A stretch of 9,570 nucleotides of DNA from Nitrospirota bacterium (GTDB lineage Bacteria > Nitrospirota > 9FT-COMBO-42-15 > HDB-SIOI813), in the NCBI GenBank assembly GCA_016234155.1, contig JACRGZ010000015.1, forward strand, positions 1 to 9,570. Direction: 5' to 3'. The translations under genes and the position numbers were made by a program. Below the pieces are notes generated by a model. The model was given only the letters and a program-made list of their open reading frames with translations. It was not told the DNA's origin and made no database searches. This document shows, piece after piece, positions 1 through 5,934 of this stretch; the stretch's first letter is position 1; each line of letters opens with the position of its first letter.

Positions 1-185
1 GAAAATGCCCCTTCAAATCCCCCCTTACCCCATAATCCCCCTAAATCCCCCTTTAAAAAAGGGGGACTTTTACCCCCATAATCCCCCCATCCCCCCTTTA
101 GAAAAGGGGGGTAAGTCCCCCTTTTCTAAAGGGGGGAATTATAAGTCCCCCTTTGAAAAAGGGGGATTAAGGGGGATTTTCATCC
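1..185. repeat. Cluster of C-rich/G-rich palindromic repeats downstream of leuS
   Basis: The stretch has at least four near-perfect palindromes with consensus CCCCCTTTNAAAAAGGGGG, at about 46-66, 91-111, 116-136 and 146-165, joined by A/T-rich links and single C-run arms. The outer ends are also mutually inverted: GAAAATGCCCCTT at 1-13 matches the complement of the right end near 170-182 with one difference. Each unit can fold into a hairpin in either transcript, and the set may help end or stabilise the leuS message. Translated, the units give peptides such as KSPFEKGG, so reading frames across them are not genes. This type of dispersed repeat is, from memory, common in several environmental phyla. 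Its biological role is not known to me. Confidence 0.9.
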
Positions 186-192
186 TCCTTTG

Positions 193-207
193 TGAGCCTG
201 CGGCTCA
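193..207 (-). terminator. Small hairpin just after leuS (weak terminator candidate)
   Basis: TGAGCC, loop TGC, GGCTCA forms a perfect 6-bp stem starting 9 nt past the leuS stop codon. No U-run follows it on the leuS strand, so it is not a canonical intrinsic terminator. It could act with the larger G/C palindromes that follow. Confidence 0.35.
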
Positions 208-215
208 TGGATGTT

Positions 216-2699
216 TCACACCACAATGTTTACAAGTTTTTCCTGCACTACAAAGACCTTGCTGGGGACTTTGTCTCCTATGAGGCCATTTATCCTCTCA
301 TCTGACAACGCCCGTCTCCTTATTTCTTCTTCCGGGATGCCGGCCGGAATTTTAATCTTGCCCCTTACCTTGCCGTTAATCTGTATGACTATGAGCCTCT
401 CCTCTTCGTGTGCTATCTCCTCATTGTATGATGGCCATTGGAGTTTTAACACAGAAGGCCCATGTCCCAGCATGCCCCACATCTCCTCAGAGATGTGCGG
501 TGCAAAGGGAGAGAGAAGCAGGACAACGTTCTCAAGGGCCTCTTTCATCACGGAGAGGAATAACCTGTCTCCGGTACGCCCTTCAACAGGGATGAGATAT
601 ATGGCATTAACAAGCTCCATTATAAAGCTTATTGCGGTGTTGAAATGAAATACATCAATATCATCCGTTACTTTTCTAATAGTCTGGTGTACTGATTTCC
701 GGAGATATCTAAGATCAGCAGGTAGTTCTCTATCAACTTCTAAATCTGTCCTGTCTTTTATATTAGTGGATAATTCAGCTACCTTTCTATAAATCCGTGA
801 AAGGAATCTATAGGCGCCCTCTACCCCCCTGTCGCTCCAGTCAAGGTCTCTCTCAGGCGGTGCTGCGAACAGTGCGAATAGCCTTGCCGTATCAGCGCCG
901 TAGGGTTCTATAATATAATCAGGGTCAACGACATTACCCTTGGACTTTGACATCTTTGCGCCGTCTTTGATCACCATACCCTGGGTGAGCAGGTTCCTGA
1001 AAGGCTCGTCAACCTGGATAAGGCCAAGGTCCCGCAATACCTTGGTAAAGAACCTGGCATAAAGCAAGTGAAGGACAGCATGCTCTATTCCGCCTATATA
1101 CTGGTCAACGTTCATCCAGTATGAGACAGACCCTTTTTCAAAGGGGGAGCTGTCTGTCTTTGGTGATGTGTAGCGAAGGAAATACCATGACGAGTCTACA
1201 AAGGTGTCCATGGTATCTGTTTCCCTCCGTGCTATTCCGCCACAATTATGGCATTTAGTCTCTACGAACTCCTTAGACTGGAGGAGAGGGGAGCCGCCCT
1301 TCCCGGTAAAGGCTACATCTCTGGGGAGTAATACAGGGATGTCATTTTCCGGCACCGGTAAGGTGTCGCATCTCTCACAGTAAATAACTGGTATGGGTGT
1401 CCCCCAGTACCGCTGCCTTGAAACCCCCCAGTCCCTTATCCTGTAATTTACCGTCCGCTTACCCAACCCCTCTTTTTCAATATACTCTGCAATCTTATCT
1501 ATGGCCTCTTTGGAATTGAGATCGCTGAACTGTCCAGAGTTCACAAGCCGGCCCTCTTCTATATATGCCGTTGTCATTGTATCTACAGACACGGTTCCTT
1601 CCGCGTTCTGAATTACAACCTTCATGGGGAGATTATACTTCTTTGCAAACTCAAAGTCCCTCTGGTCATGGGTAGGCACCGCCATTATCGCACCTGTCCC
1701 GTATTCCATCAGGACAAAGTTTGCCACCCATACCGGCATCTTATCTTTTGTAAGCGGATTTATCGCATATCTACCGGTAAAGATTCCCTCTTTCTCTACA
1801 TCAACGGCGGTCCGGATAATCCTGTCCTGATGCCTGATGCGCTCTATGAAGTTACGTGCTTCAGTCCCGGTCTCAGTTCCCTTAATAAGATCTTCCACAA
1901 GGGGGTGCTCCGGAGCAAGGCTCATAAATGTAGCGCCAAAGATAGTATCAGGTCTGGTCGTGAATATCCTGATAGAGTTATCACTATCCGCAAGCGGGAA
2001 GTCCACCTCGACACCCTGACTCTTCCCAATCCAGTTCCTCTGCATTGTCAGCACCCTTTCAGGCCACCCTGAAAGCCTGTCACACCATGACAGGAGCCCT
2101 TCTGCATAATCCGTTATCTTAAAAAACCACTGATCAAGCTCTTTTTGCTCAACAGTGAAGTTGCAGCGCCAGCACCTCTCGTCTATAACCTGCTCATTGG
2201 CAAGTACCGTCTCGCATGACCCGCACCAGTTTACGCTTGACCTGCGTTTGTATGCAAGACCCCTCTCATACATCTTTAAAAAGAACCACTGGTTCCACTT
2301 ATAATATGCAGGATCGCATGTTGTGACCTCCCGGTCCCAGTCATATGAAAACCCCATCTTTTTGAGCTGCTCCCTCATGTAGGCAATATTCTCATATGTC
2401 CAGACGGCAGGGTGCACACCCTTATCAATTGCGGCATTCTCAGCAGGGAGGCCGAAGGAATCCCACCCCATAGGGTGCAGCACGTTATAGCCGCGCATGG
2501 TCTTATAACGCGCTATCACATCCCCGATAGCATAATTCCTTACATGCCCCATATGGATTCTACCCGACGGATATGGAAACATCTCAAGGCAGTAGTATTT
2601 GGGCTTGGCTCTGTCCTCTGTTACCTTAAAGGTGCTGTGGTCTTCCCAGTAATGCTGCCACTTGGGTTCTATTTCTTTGTGTTCGTATTTAACAGACAT
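216..2699 (-). CDS. leuS: Leucyl-tRNA synthetase
   Basis: This cytoplasmic class I aminoacyl-tRNA synthetase charges tRNA-Leu with leucine using ATP. The 827 residues are a normal bacterial length. The N-terminus MSVKYEHKEIEPKWQHYW is family-typical. The HIGH-type motif is HMGH at 49-52 and KMSKS is at 582-586. The CP1 editing domain has TTRPDT at 247-252 and GTGAIMAVPTHDQRDFE around 334-350, including the conserved aspartate at 345. Two Cys pairs (C159/C162 with C176/C179, and C441/C444 with C483/C486) suggest zinc knuckles. The start is ATG 2699: an in-frame TTG at 2795 would add 32 residues outside the family pattern and would contain the promoter. There is no good Shine-Dalgarno, and a promoter abuts the ATG. 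Oddity: codons 518-523 (SPFEKG) carry the core of the intergenic palindrome family. Identification is secure. Confidence 0.98.
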   Translation of the reverse strand: MSVKYEHKEIEPKWQHYWEDHSTFKVTEDRAKPKYYCLEMFPYPSGRIHMGHVRNYAIGDVIARYKTMRGYNVLHPMGWDSFGLPAENAAIDKGVHPAVWTYENIAYMREQLKKMGFSYDWDREVTTCDPAYYKWNQWFFLKMYERGLAYKRRSSVNWCGSCETVLANEQVIDERCWRCNFTVEQKELDQWFFKITDYAEGLLSWCDRLSGWPERVLTMQRNWIGKSQGVEVDFPLADSDNSIRIFTTRPDTIFGATFMSLAPEHPLVEDLIKGTETGTEARNFIERIRHQDRIIRTAVDVEKEGIFTGRYAINPLTKDKMPVWVANFVLMEYGTGAIMAVPTHDQRDFEFAKKYNLPMKVVIQNAEGTVSVDTMTTAYIEEGRLVNSGQFSDLNSKEAIDKIAEYIEKEGLGKRTVNYRIRDWGVSRQRYWGTPIPVIYCERCDTLPVPENDIPVLLPRDVAFTGKGGSPLLQSKEFVETKCHNCGGIARRETDTMDTFVDSSWYFLRYTSPKTDSSPFEKGSVSYWMNVDQYIGGIEHAVLHLLYARFFTKVLRDLGLIQVDEPFRNLLTQGMVIKDGAKMSKSKGNVVDPDYIIEPYGADTARLFALFAAPPERDLDWSDRGVEGAYRFLSRIYRKVAELSTNIKDRTDLEVDRELPADLRYLRKSVHQTIRKVTDDIDVFHFNTAISFIMELVNAIYLIPVEGRTGDRLFLSVMKEALENVVLLLSPFAPHISEEMWGMLGHGPSVLKLQWPSYNEEIAHEEERLIVIQINGKVRGKIKIPAGIPEEEIRRRALSDERINGLIGDKVPSKVFVVQEKLVNIVV
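1131..1148 (-). repeat. Intergenic-repeat core inside leuS
   Basis: An 18-base stretch reading CCCTTTTTCAAAGGGGGA on the plus strand is the exact complement of part of the palindrome at 146-163. It covers exactly six leuS codons (Ser-Pro-Phe-Glu-Lys-Gly, residues 518-523). These lie in the variable segment between SSWYFLRYTSPK and YWMNVDQYIGG. It may be a captured repeat or a chance match constrained by the protein. Confidence 0.7.
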
Positions 2700-2702
2700 A
2701 GC

Positions 2703-2737
2703 AGGGTATTTTATAACCCTATGAGGAGGGCTGTCAA
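2703..2737 (-). promoter_or_regulatory. leuS promoter with palindrome over the -10
   Basis: On the minus strand, a perfect -35 TTGACA (2737-2732) is followed after 16 bp by TATAAA (2715-2710). The -10 sits in the centre of an inverted repeat AGGGT-N8-ACCCT (2720-2703), which could be an operator. Only 10 nt separate the -10 from the leuS ATG at 2699, so transcription should start within a few bases of the ATG. That fits the lack of a Shine-Dalgarno. The call is from the sequence alone. Confidence 0.6.
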
Positions 2738-2868
2738 TATGGCGAATTTCAAGAAACTGGTACCGGCTGGATGAGGGGGGTGACGATCCCTTCAAGGGGA
2801 GGGACAGAGCTTGCCCCCGAAGTATTTATCGGAGGGTGGGGATGGGATTTTCGAGCGATATGACCGCT

Positions 2869-3435
2869 TTATATGCCAAGAATCTGATTCGCGGTGAGAC
2901 TTATATCAGAAAAGTTCTTTGGAGAAACAGCCTGGTCGTGCCTTGCTATTCTCCTGAATTCATAGCCCGCAGGTAACGGTGAAGAGTATATTTCAATACA
3001 ATTCTCCAGCAGATTTACCAGCCACACCTCCTGAATCTTTGCCTTCGCATACATATGGATCTTTGTCTCTCTATCATACTCAAGGGAGGTATCCGCAACT
3101 TCTATTATCAGCAATATATCGTCTCCCTTTGGCAGCTCATCGGAGTAGAAATCCTCTCTGTATTTCAGTAACGTAATATCAGGTTCAGGCTCTGACTGTT
3201 CCTGTAATAATTGAATAGGATTCTGCACACTTACTATTACTCGCCTCTGTAGTTTCTGCGTGAGAAGGTCATTGAGGCGATTTACTACGGCTGAATGTCT
3301 ACTCCCTATGGGTGTCATATCCACAATCCTCCCTTCAATTAGCTCAACCCTGTCATCCTCTCGCAGTATCCCGTCTGAAATAAGGCGATGATATGTCTCA
3401 ATATCAAACCTGTGTATTAATGTCTCTGTCACCAT
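2869..3435 (-). CDS. Uma2-family (DUF820) restriction-endonuclease-fold protein
   Basis: The 188-residue protein has the pattern of the Uma2/DUF820 family, which has a PD-(D/E)XK nuclease-like fold and is often multicopy in environmental bacteria. Visible signatures are RVELIEGRIVDMTP (29-42), EPEPDITLL (82-90, candidate catalytic D86), LLIIEVADTSLEYDRETK (108-125, candidate E112 and K125) and MYAKAKIQEVWLVNL (128-142). All three acidic/lysine positions are present, so it could be an active nuclease, although the cellular role of the family is unsettled. The start is ATG 3435, with the Shine-Dalgarno-like AGAGGGGG 7 nt upstream. A longer in-frame reading to 3489 lacks such a site and overlaps the promoter. 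It stands alone, 169 bp upstream of leuS on the same strand, and leuS has its own promoter. No toxin or methylase partner is adjacent. Confidence 0.87.
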   Translation of the reverse strand: MVTETLIHRFDIETYHRLISDGILREDDRVELIEGRIVDMTPIGSRHSAVVNRLNDLLTQKLQRRVIVSVQNPIQLLQEQSEPEPDITLLKYREDFYSDELPKGDDILLIIEVADTSLEYDRETKIHMYAKAKIQEVWLVNLLENCIEIYSSPLPAGYEFRRIARHDQAVSPKNFSDISLTANQILGI

Positions 3436-3459
3436 TTTAAATCCCCCTCTGTGTATTAT

Positions 3460-3489
3460 CAGATACCATAATCTTATAACCGATGTCAA
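3460..3489 (-). promoter_or_regulatory. Candidate promoter of the Uma2-family gene
   Basis: The minus strand has TTGACA (3489-3484), an 18-bp spacer and TATCTG (3465-3460) preceded by TGG, an extended -10. The predicted leader of about 18 nt contains the AGAGGGGG ribosome-binding site. The -35 is perfect and the -10 only moderate. Confidence 0.5.
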
Positions 3490-3518
3490 ACAATTCCGCT
3501 ATCCGCGACTTTTCCGGG

Positions 3519-3538
3519 TTACAACAGAAGTGTTGTAA
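3519..3538. promoter_or_regulatory. Perfect 8-bp inverted repeat (possible operator)
   Basis: TTACAACA-GAAG-TGTTGTAA is a perfect 20-bp dyad about 30 bp upstream of the -35 of the Uma2-family gene. It could bind a dimeric regulator or be a small RNA hairpin. No adjacent regulator gene supports either reading. Confidence 0.4.
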
Positions 3539-3550
3539 ACTAATAGAATA

Positions 3551-3663
3551 GGGTCTGCGACAAAAAAGTGGGTACATTCAATCCTTAACCTCCCCTCCCC
3601 TTGCGGGAGGGGGGATATAATAGCTTCAAAATTGAGACTACCCACAAATTTGTCGCACACCCC
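3551..3663. mobile_element. 113-bp MITE-like element with 24-bp imperfect TIRs
   Basis: The left end (3551-3574) begins GGGTCTGCGACAAA and the right end (3640-3663), read on the minus strand, begins GGGTGTGCGACAAA. They match at 20 of 24 positions, both closing with GTGGGTA. The interior has a second hairpin, CCCCTCCC-CTTGC-GGGAGGGG, near 3592-3614. There is no coding capacity, so it would be a non-autonomous element or a structured dispersed repeat. I see no convincing target-site duplication. Confidence 0.55.
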
Positions 3664-3689
3664 TTCTTCTCTTTTAGTAAATTTACAGG

Positions 3690-3695
3690 TATAAT
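3690..3695 (+). promoter_or_regulatory. Candidate -10 for the SemiSWEET gene
   Basis: TATAAT is a consensus -10 placed 40 bp before the SemiSWEET ATG, giving a leader of about 34 nt. No convincing -35 exists at the right spacing (TTCTCT at 3667-3672 is the best), so this is tentative. Confidence 0.4.
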
Positions 3696-3735
3696 CGTCT
3701 CATCATCATCTGAAGTTTAAATAAAGAGGTTATCT

Positions 3736-4026
3736 ATGCAGACCCTGTTTTCATATTTGTTTGAATTAGATTCGGCAACCCTCGTGGGCCTTTTCGGTGG
3801 TACATTAACAACCATTGCCTTCTTCCCGCAGGTTACAAAGACCTGGCAGACACGTTCGGTAAAAGATTTTTCTCTTTCTATGCTTGTCCTTCTTACCACC
3901 GGTGTCTTTATATGGATGATCTATGGTTTTATGATCGGCTCCTTACCTCTCATTCTCACGAATATAGTCACATTTATACTGTCAGTTATAATCCTAGTGT
4001 TTAAGATTCGGTATAATGGAAATTAA
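3736..4026 (+). CDS. SemiSWEET-type sugar transporter (MtN3/PQ-loop family)
   Basis: This 96-residue inner-membrane protein has three hydrophobic segments (about 14-31, 46-67 and 69-89), the one-triple-helix-bundle size of bacterial SemiSWEETs. These work as homodimers and move mono- or disaccharides down their gradient. The first helix ends in the signature FFPQVTKTWQTRSVKDFS (29-46) with the Pro-Gln pair at 31-32. Downstream, W60 and N76 sit where the family places its substrate-pocket tryptophan and asparagine, and YG at 63-64 also fits. The C-terminus ends in basic FKIRYNGN. AGAGG lies 8 nt before ATG 3736, a good ribosome site. It is a single gene converging on polX, so no neighbour indicates a substrate. 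The family is clear; the sugar is unknown. Confidence 0.92.
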   Translation: MQTLFSYLFELDSATLVGLFGGTLTTIAFFPQVTKTWQTRSVKDFSLSMLVLLTTGVFIWMIYGFMIGSLPLILTNIVTFILSVIILVFKIRYNGN

Positions 4027-4082
4027 TCAAATAACAGAAAAGATAAATGGAATCAAGCGTATTGCGAATAGACTCTAAATTT

Positions 4083-4106
4083 TCTCTGCGTCTTTGCGTC
4101 TCTGCG
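4083..4106. repeat. Three tandem octamers TCTCTGCG in the convergent gap
   Basis: TCTCTGCG-TCTTTGCG-TCTCTGCG, followed by GTGAA, lies 9 bp downstream of the polX stop and between the 3' ends of two convergent genes. I recall near-identical sequences dispersed in many unrelated environmental genomes. It has no hairpin potential, so a terminator role is unlikely. Confidence 0.7.
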
Positions 4107-4114
4107 GTGAACTA

Positions 4115-5854
4115 TTACCTTTTTTGCAAATATCTTTTTTGAAGTAAGAAGCCTTTTATCTCCTCAAGTGACATGGTGTTTAGTACATCCATTGCCGTAA
4201 GCCATCCCTTCCTTGCTATACCAACCCCGTAGGATACATTATTAGAGAGGTCATCTATGTGATGGGCATCAGGATTAATGCTGATCTTTACATCTCTTTC
4301 CTTCGCATACTTGCAAAAACGCCAGTCAAGGTCAAGCCTGTAGGGGTGTGCATTCAACTCAATTACCACATTCTTTTCTGCCGCAGCGTCTATCACTTTG
4401 TACAGGTCTACCTTATACCCTTCCCGCGAGAGCAAGAGCCGGCCTGTAGGATGTCCGAGGATTGTAGTATATGGATTCGACACGGCATTGATTATCCTCT
4501 TTGTCATCTCTGTCCCGGTCATATTGAATCTACCGTGCACAGAGGCGATTACAAAGTCAAAGGCGGCAAGTATCCTGTCATCATAATCAAGGGAGCCGTC
4601 CGGTAGGATATCGGACTCAATCCCTTTGAATATATGAAAATCCTTCAGCCCATTGTTTAATCTGTCTATCTCCTCATGCTGTCCCCGTATCTTATCCTCT
4701 GTAAGGCCGCCGGCATAGTAGGCAGACTTGCTGTGGTCTGCGATACCGATATACTGATAACCCAGATCCTTAGCCACCCTTACAGCCTCCTTGAGTGTCA
4801 TACTTGCATCGCTGTAAGTTGTATGAACATGGAATATCCCCTTTATATCAGATGTCTCTATAAGTTGCGGCAGATTGCCGTGTTCCGCAGCCTCTATCTC
4901 TCCCTTGTCCTCTCTAAGTTCAGGCGGTATGTATGGAAGCCCGAGCGCCTTGAATATCTCCTCCTCATTCGGACACGGCAAGGGCAGTTCTCCTTTAAAC
5001 AGACCGTATTCATTCAACTTGAGGCCATACTTCTTTGCACGGCTGCGCATTGCCGTATTGTGCCCTGCACTCCCTGTAAAATAGTAAAGGGCAAAAGGGT
5101 ACTCACTATCCGACACTATCCTTAGGTCTGCATTAATCCCGCTGCTCAGGATCACGCTCGACTTTGTGTCACCTTTTGCTATGATTGACTGGACACCTGA
5201 AAGGCTTGTAAAAAAGTCCATAATCATCCCAGCGCCTTTTGACTCTGCACTTGCTACTATGTCTATATCCTTAATCACCTCTTTTTTTCGCCTTATACTG
5301 CCGGCAACACTCGCCTGTATTATATACCTGTTTCCCTTCACTGCAGAAAGAAGCCTCTCAGCCTCTGCCGAGGCCACGCTGAAGAGGTGATGCCCCATCC
5401 CTTTTTTATAATATTCTATACCTGTAAGTATCTTCTCCTGTGTGGTCTTGCCAAATCCGTGCAGTTCAACAAGCCTGTTCTCCATGCATGCATATTCAAG
5501 CTCGCCTACAGTAGATATGCCGATGGCATCATACAGCGCTTTGGCCTTCTTCGGCCCAACGCCGGGTATCTTAATTATCTCTAAGAGACCGGAGGGTATC
5601 TCCTTTTTTAACTCTTCATAATATTTGAGTCTTCCGGTATTGTTAAGCTCCACTATCTTTTTATATATACCGGTTCCTATGCCCTTTTGCCCTGAGAGTG
5701 TCCCATCCTCAATGGCCTTGTCTAAATCCTCTTCTATGGCCTCCACATTTACTGCTGCGTTATGATACGCCCTGGACTTAAAGGGGTTCTCGCCTTTTAA
5801 TTCAAGGAGAAGCCCTATCTCTTCCAGTACCCTGCTGACCACAAGCTTGTCCAT
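4115..5854 (-). CDS. polX: DNA polymerase X with C-terminal PHP exonuclease domain
   Basis: The 579-residue cytoplasmic protein has the usual bacterial PolX design and length, and by family is a gap-filling repair polymerase with 3'-5' exonuclease and AP-endonuclease activity. The N-terminal 8-kDa-like region is followed by a helix-hairpin-helix, IPGVGPKKAKAL (96-107), and a second, LHGFGKTTQ (131-139). The nucleotidyltransferase palm has GSIRRKKEVIKDIDIV (185-200) with D196 and D198, and the third aspartate D243 in NADLRIV. The PHP domain begins at GIFHVHTTYSD (339-349) with H342, H344 and D349. It continues with IADH (371-374), E413, SVHGR (438-442), GHP (467-469) and NPDAHH (527-532), so the metal-binding set looks complete. 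The start is ATG 5854; an in-frame TTG at 5863 overlaps the -10 and is unlikely. Both catalytic domains should be active. Confidence 0.96.
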   Translation of the reverse strand: MDKLVVSRVLEEIGLLLELKGENPFKSRAYHNAAVNVEAIEEDLDKAIEDGTLSGQKGIGTGIYKKIVELNNTGRLKYYEELKKEIPSGLLEIIKIPGVGPKKAKALYDAIGISTVGELEYACMENRLVELHGFGKTTQEKILTGIEYYKKGMGHHLFSVASAEAERLLSAVKGNRYIIQASVAGSIRRKKEVIKDIDIVASAESKGAGMIMDFFTSLSGVQSIIAKGDTKSSVILSSGINADLRIVSDSEYPFALYYFTGSAGHNTAMRSRAKKYGLKLNEYGLFKGELPLPCPNEEEIFKALGLPYIPPELREDKGEIEAAEHGNLPQLIETSDIKGIFHVHTTYSDASMTLKEAVRVAKDLGYQYIGIADHSKSAYYAGGLTEDKIRGQHEEIDRLNNGLKDFHIFKGIESDILPDGSLDYDDRILAAFDFVIASVHGRFNMTGTEMTKRIINAVSNPYTTILGHPTGRLLLSREGYKVDLYKVIDAAAEKNVVIELNAHPYRLDLDWRFCKYAKERDVKISINPDAHHIDDLSNNVSYGVGIARKGWLTAMDVLNTMSLEEIKGFLLQKRYLQKR

Positions 5855-5861
5855 GGATCTC

Positions 5862-5891
5862 AATATATTCCAATCAATCGATTTGTGTCAA
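5862..5891 (-). promoter_or_regulatory. polX promoter abutting the start codon
   Basis: The minus strand has a perfect TTGACA (5891-5886), an 18-bp spacer and TATATT (5867-5862). Only seven bases (GAGATCC) separate the -10 from ATG 5854, so the message would begin at or next to the A of the start codon. The predicted polX mRNA is therefore leaderless. Confidence 0.55.
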
Positions 5892-5921
5892 CATCTGCAC
5901 CTTATATTTTATATCTGTTTA

Positions 5922-5930
5922 TGGTATAAC
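5922..5930 (+). promoter_or_regulatory. Extended -10 overlapping the annotated start of the sensor gene
   Basis: TGGTATAAC is an extended -10. A poor -35 (TTATAT, 5902-5907) lies 17 bp upstream of the hexamer. The -10 ends only 4 nt before ATG 5935, so RNA would start inside or just after that codon. This favours the in-frame ATG at 5962 as the real start. Confidence 0.45.
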
Positions 5931-5934
5931 TTGT

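Noticed and set aside
1..185. CRISPR array
   Set aside because: The units are palindromes with variable centres and short irregular links; there are no equal-length unique spacers and no cas genes.
5..283. Open frame over the palindromic repeats (plus strand)
   Set aside because: The translation is only repeat-derived proline/lysine peptides and then antisense leuS; there is no ribosome site or domain.
1668..2072. Antisense open frames within leuS and similar ones inside polX and the sensor gene
   Set aside because: They lie opposite highly conserved coding sequence, lack ribosome sites and show no recognisable domains.
2700..2795. N-terminal extension of leuS from TTG 2795
   Set aside because: The extra 32 residues do not fit the LeuRS N-terminus and the DNA holds the promoter.
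2770..2835. Terminator or repeat between the Uma2-family gene and leuS
   Set aside because: TCCCTTCAAGGGGA and a CCGA/TCGG stem are visible, but they are short, imperfect and without a U-run.
2869..3435. Restriction-modification or toxin-antitoxin locus
   Set aside because: The nuclease-fold gene stands alone; no methylase, antitoxin or specificity gene is adjacent.
3436..3489. N-terminal extension of the Uma2-family protein
   Set aside because: ATG 3435 has a good ribosome site at correct spacing, and the extension overlaps -35 and -10 elements.
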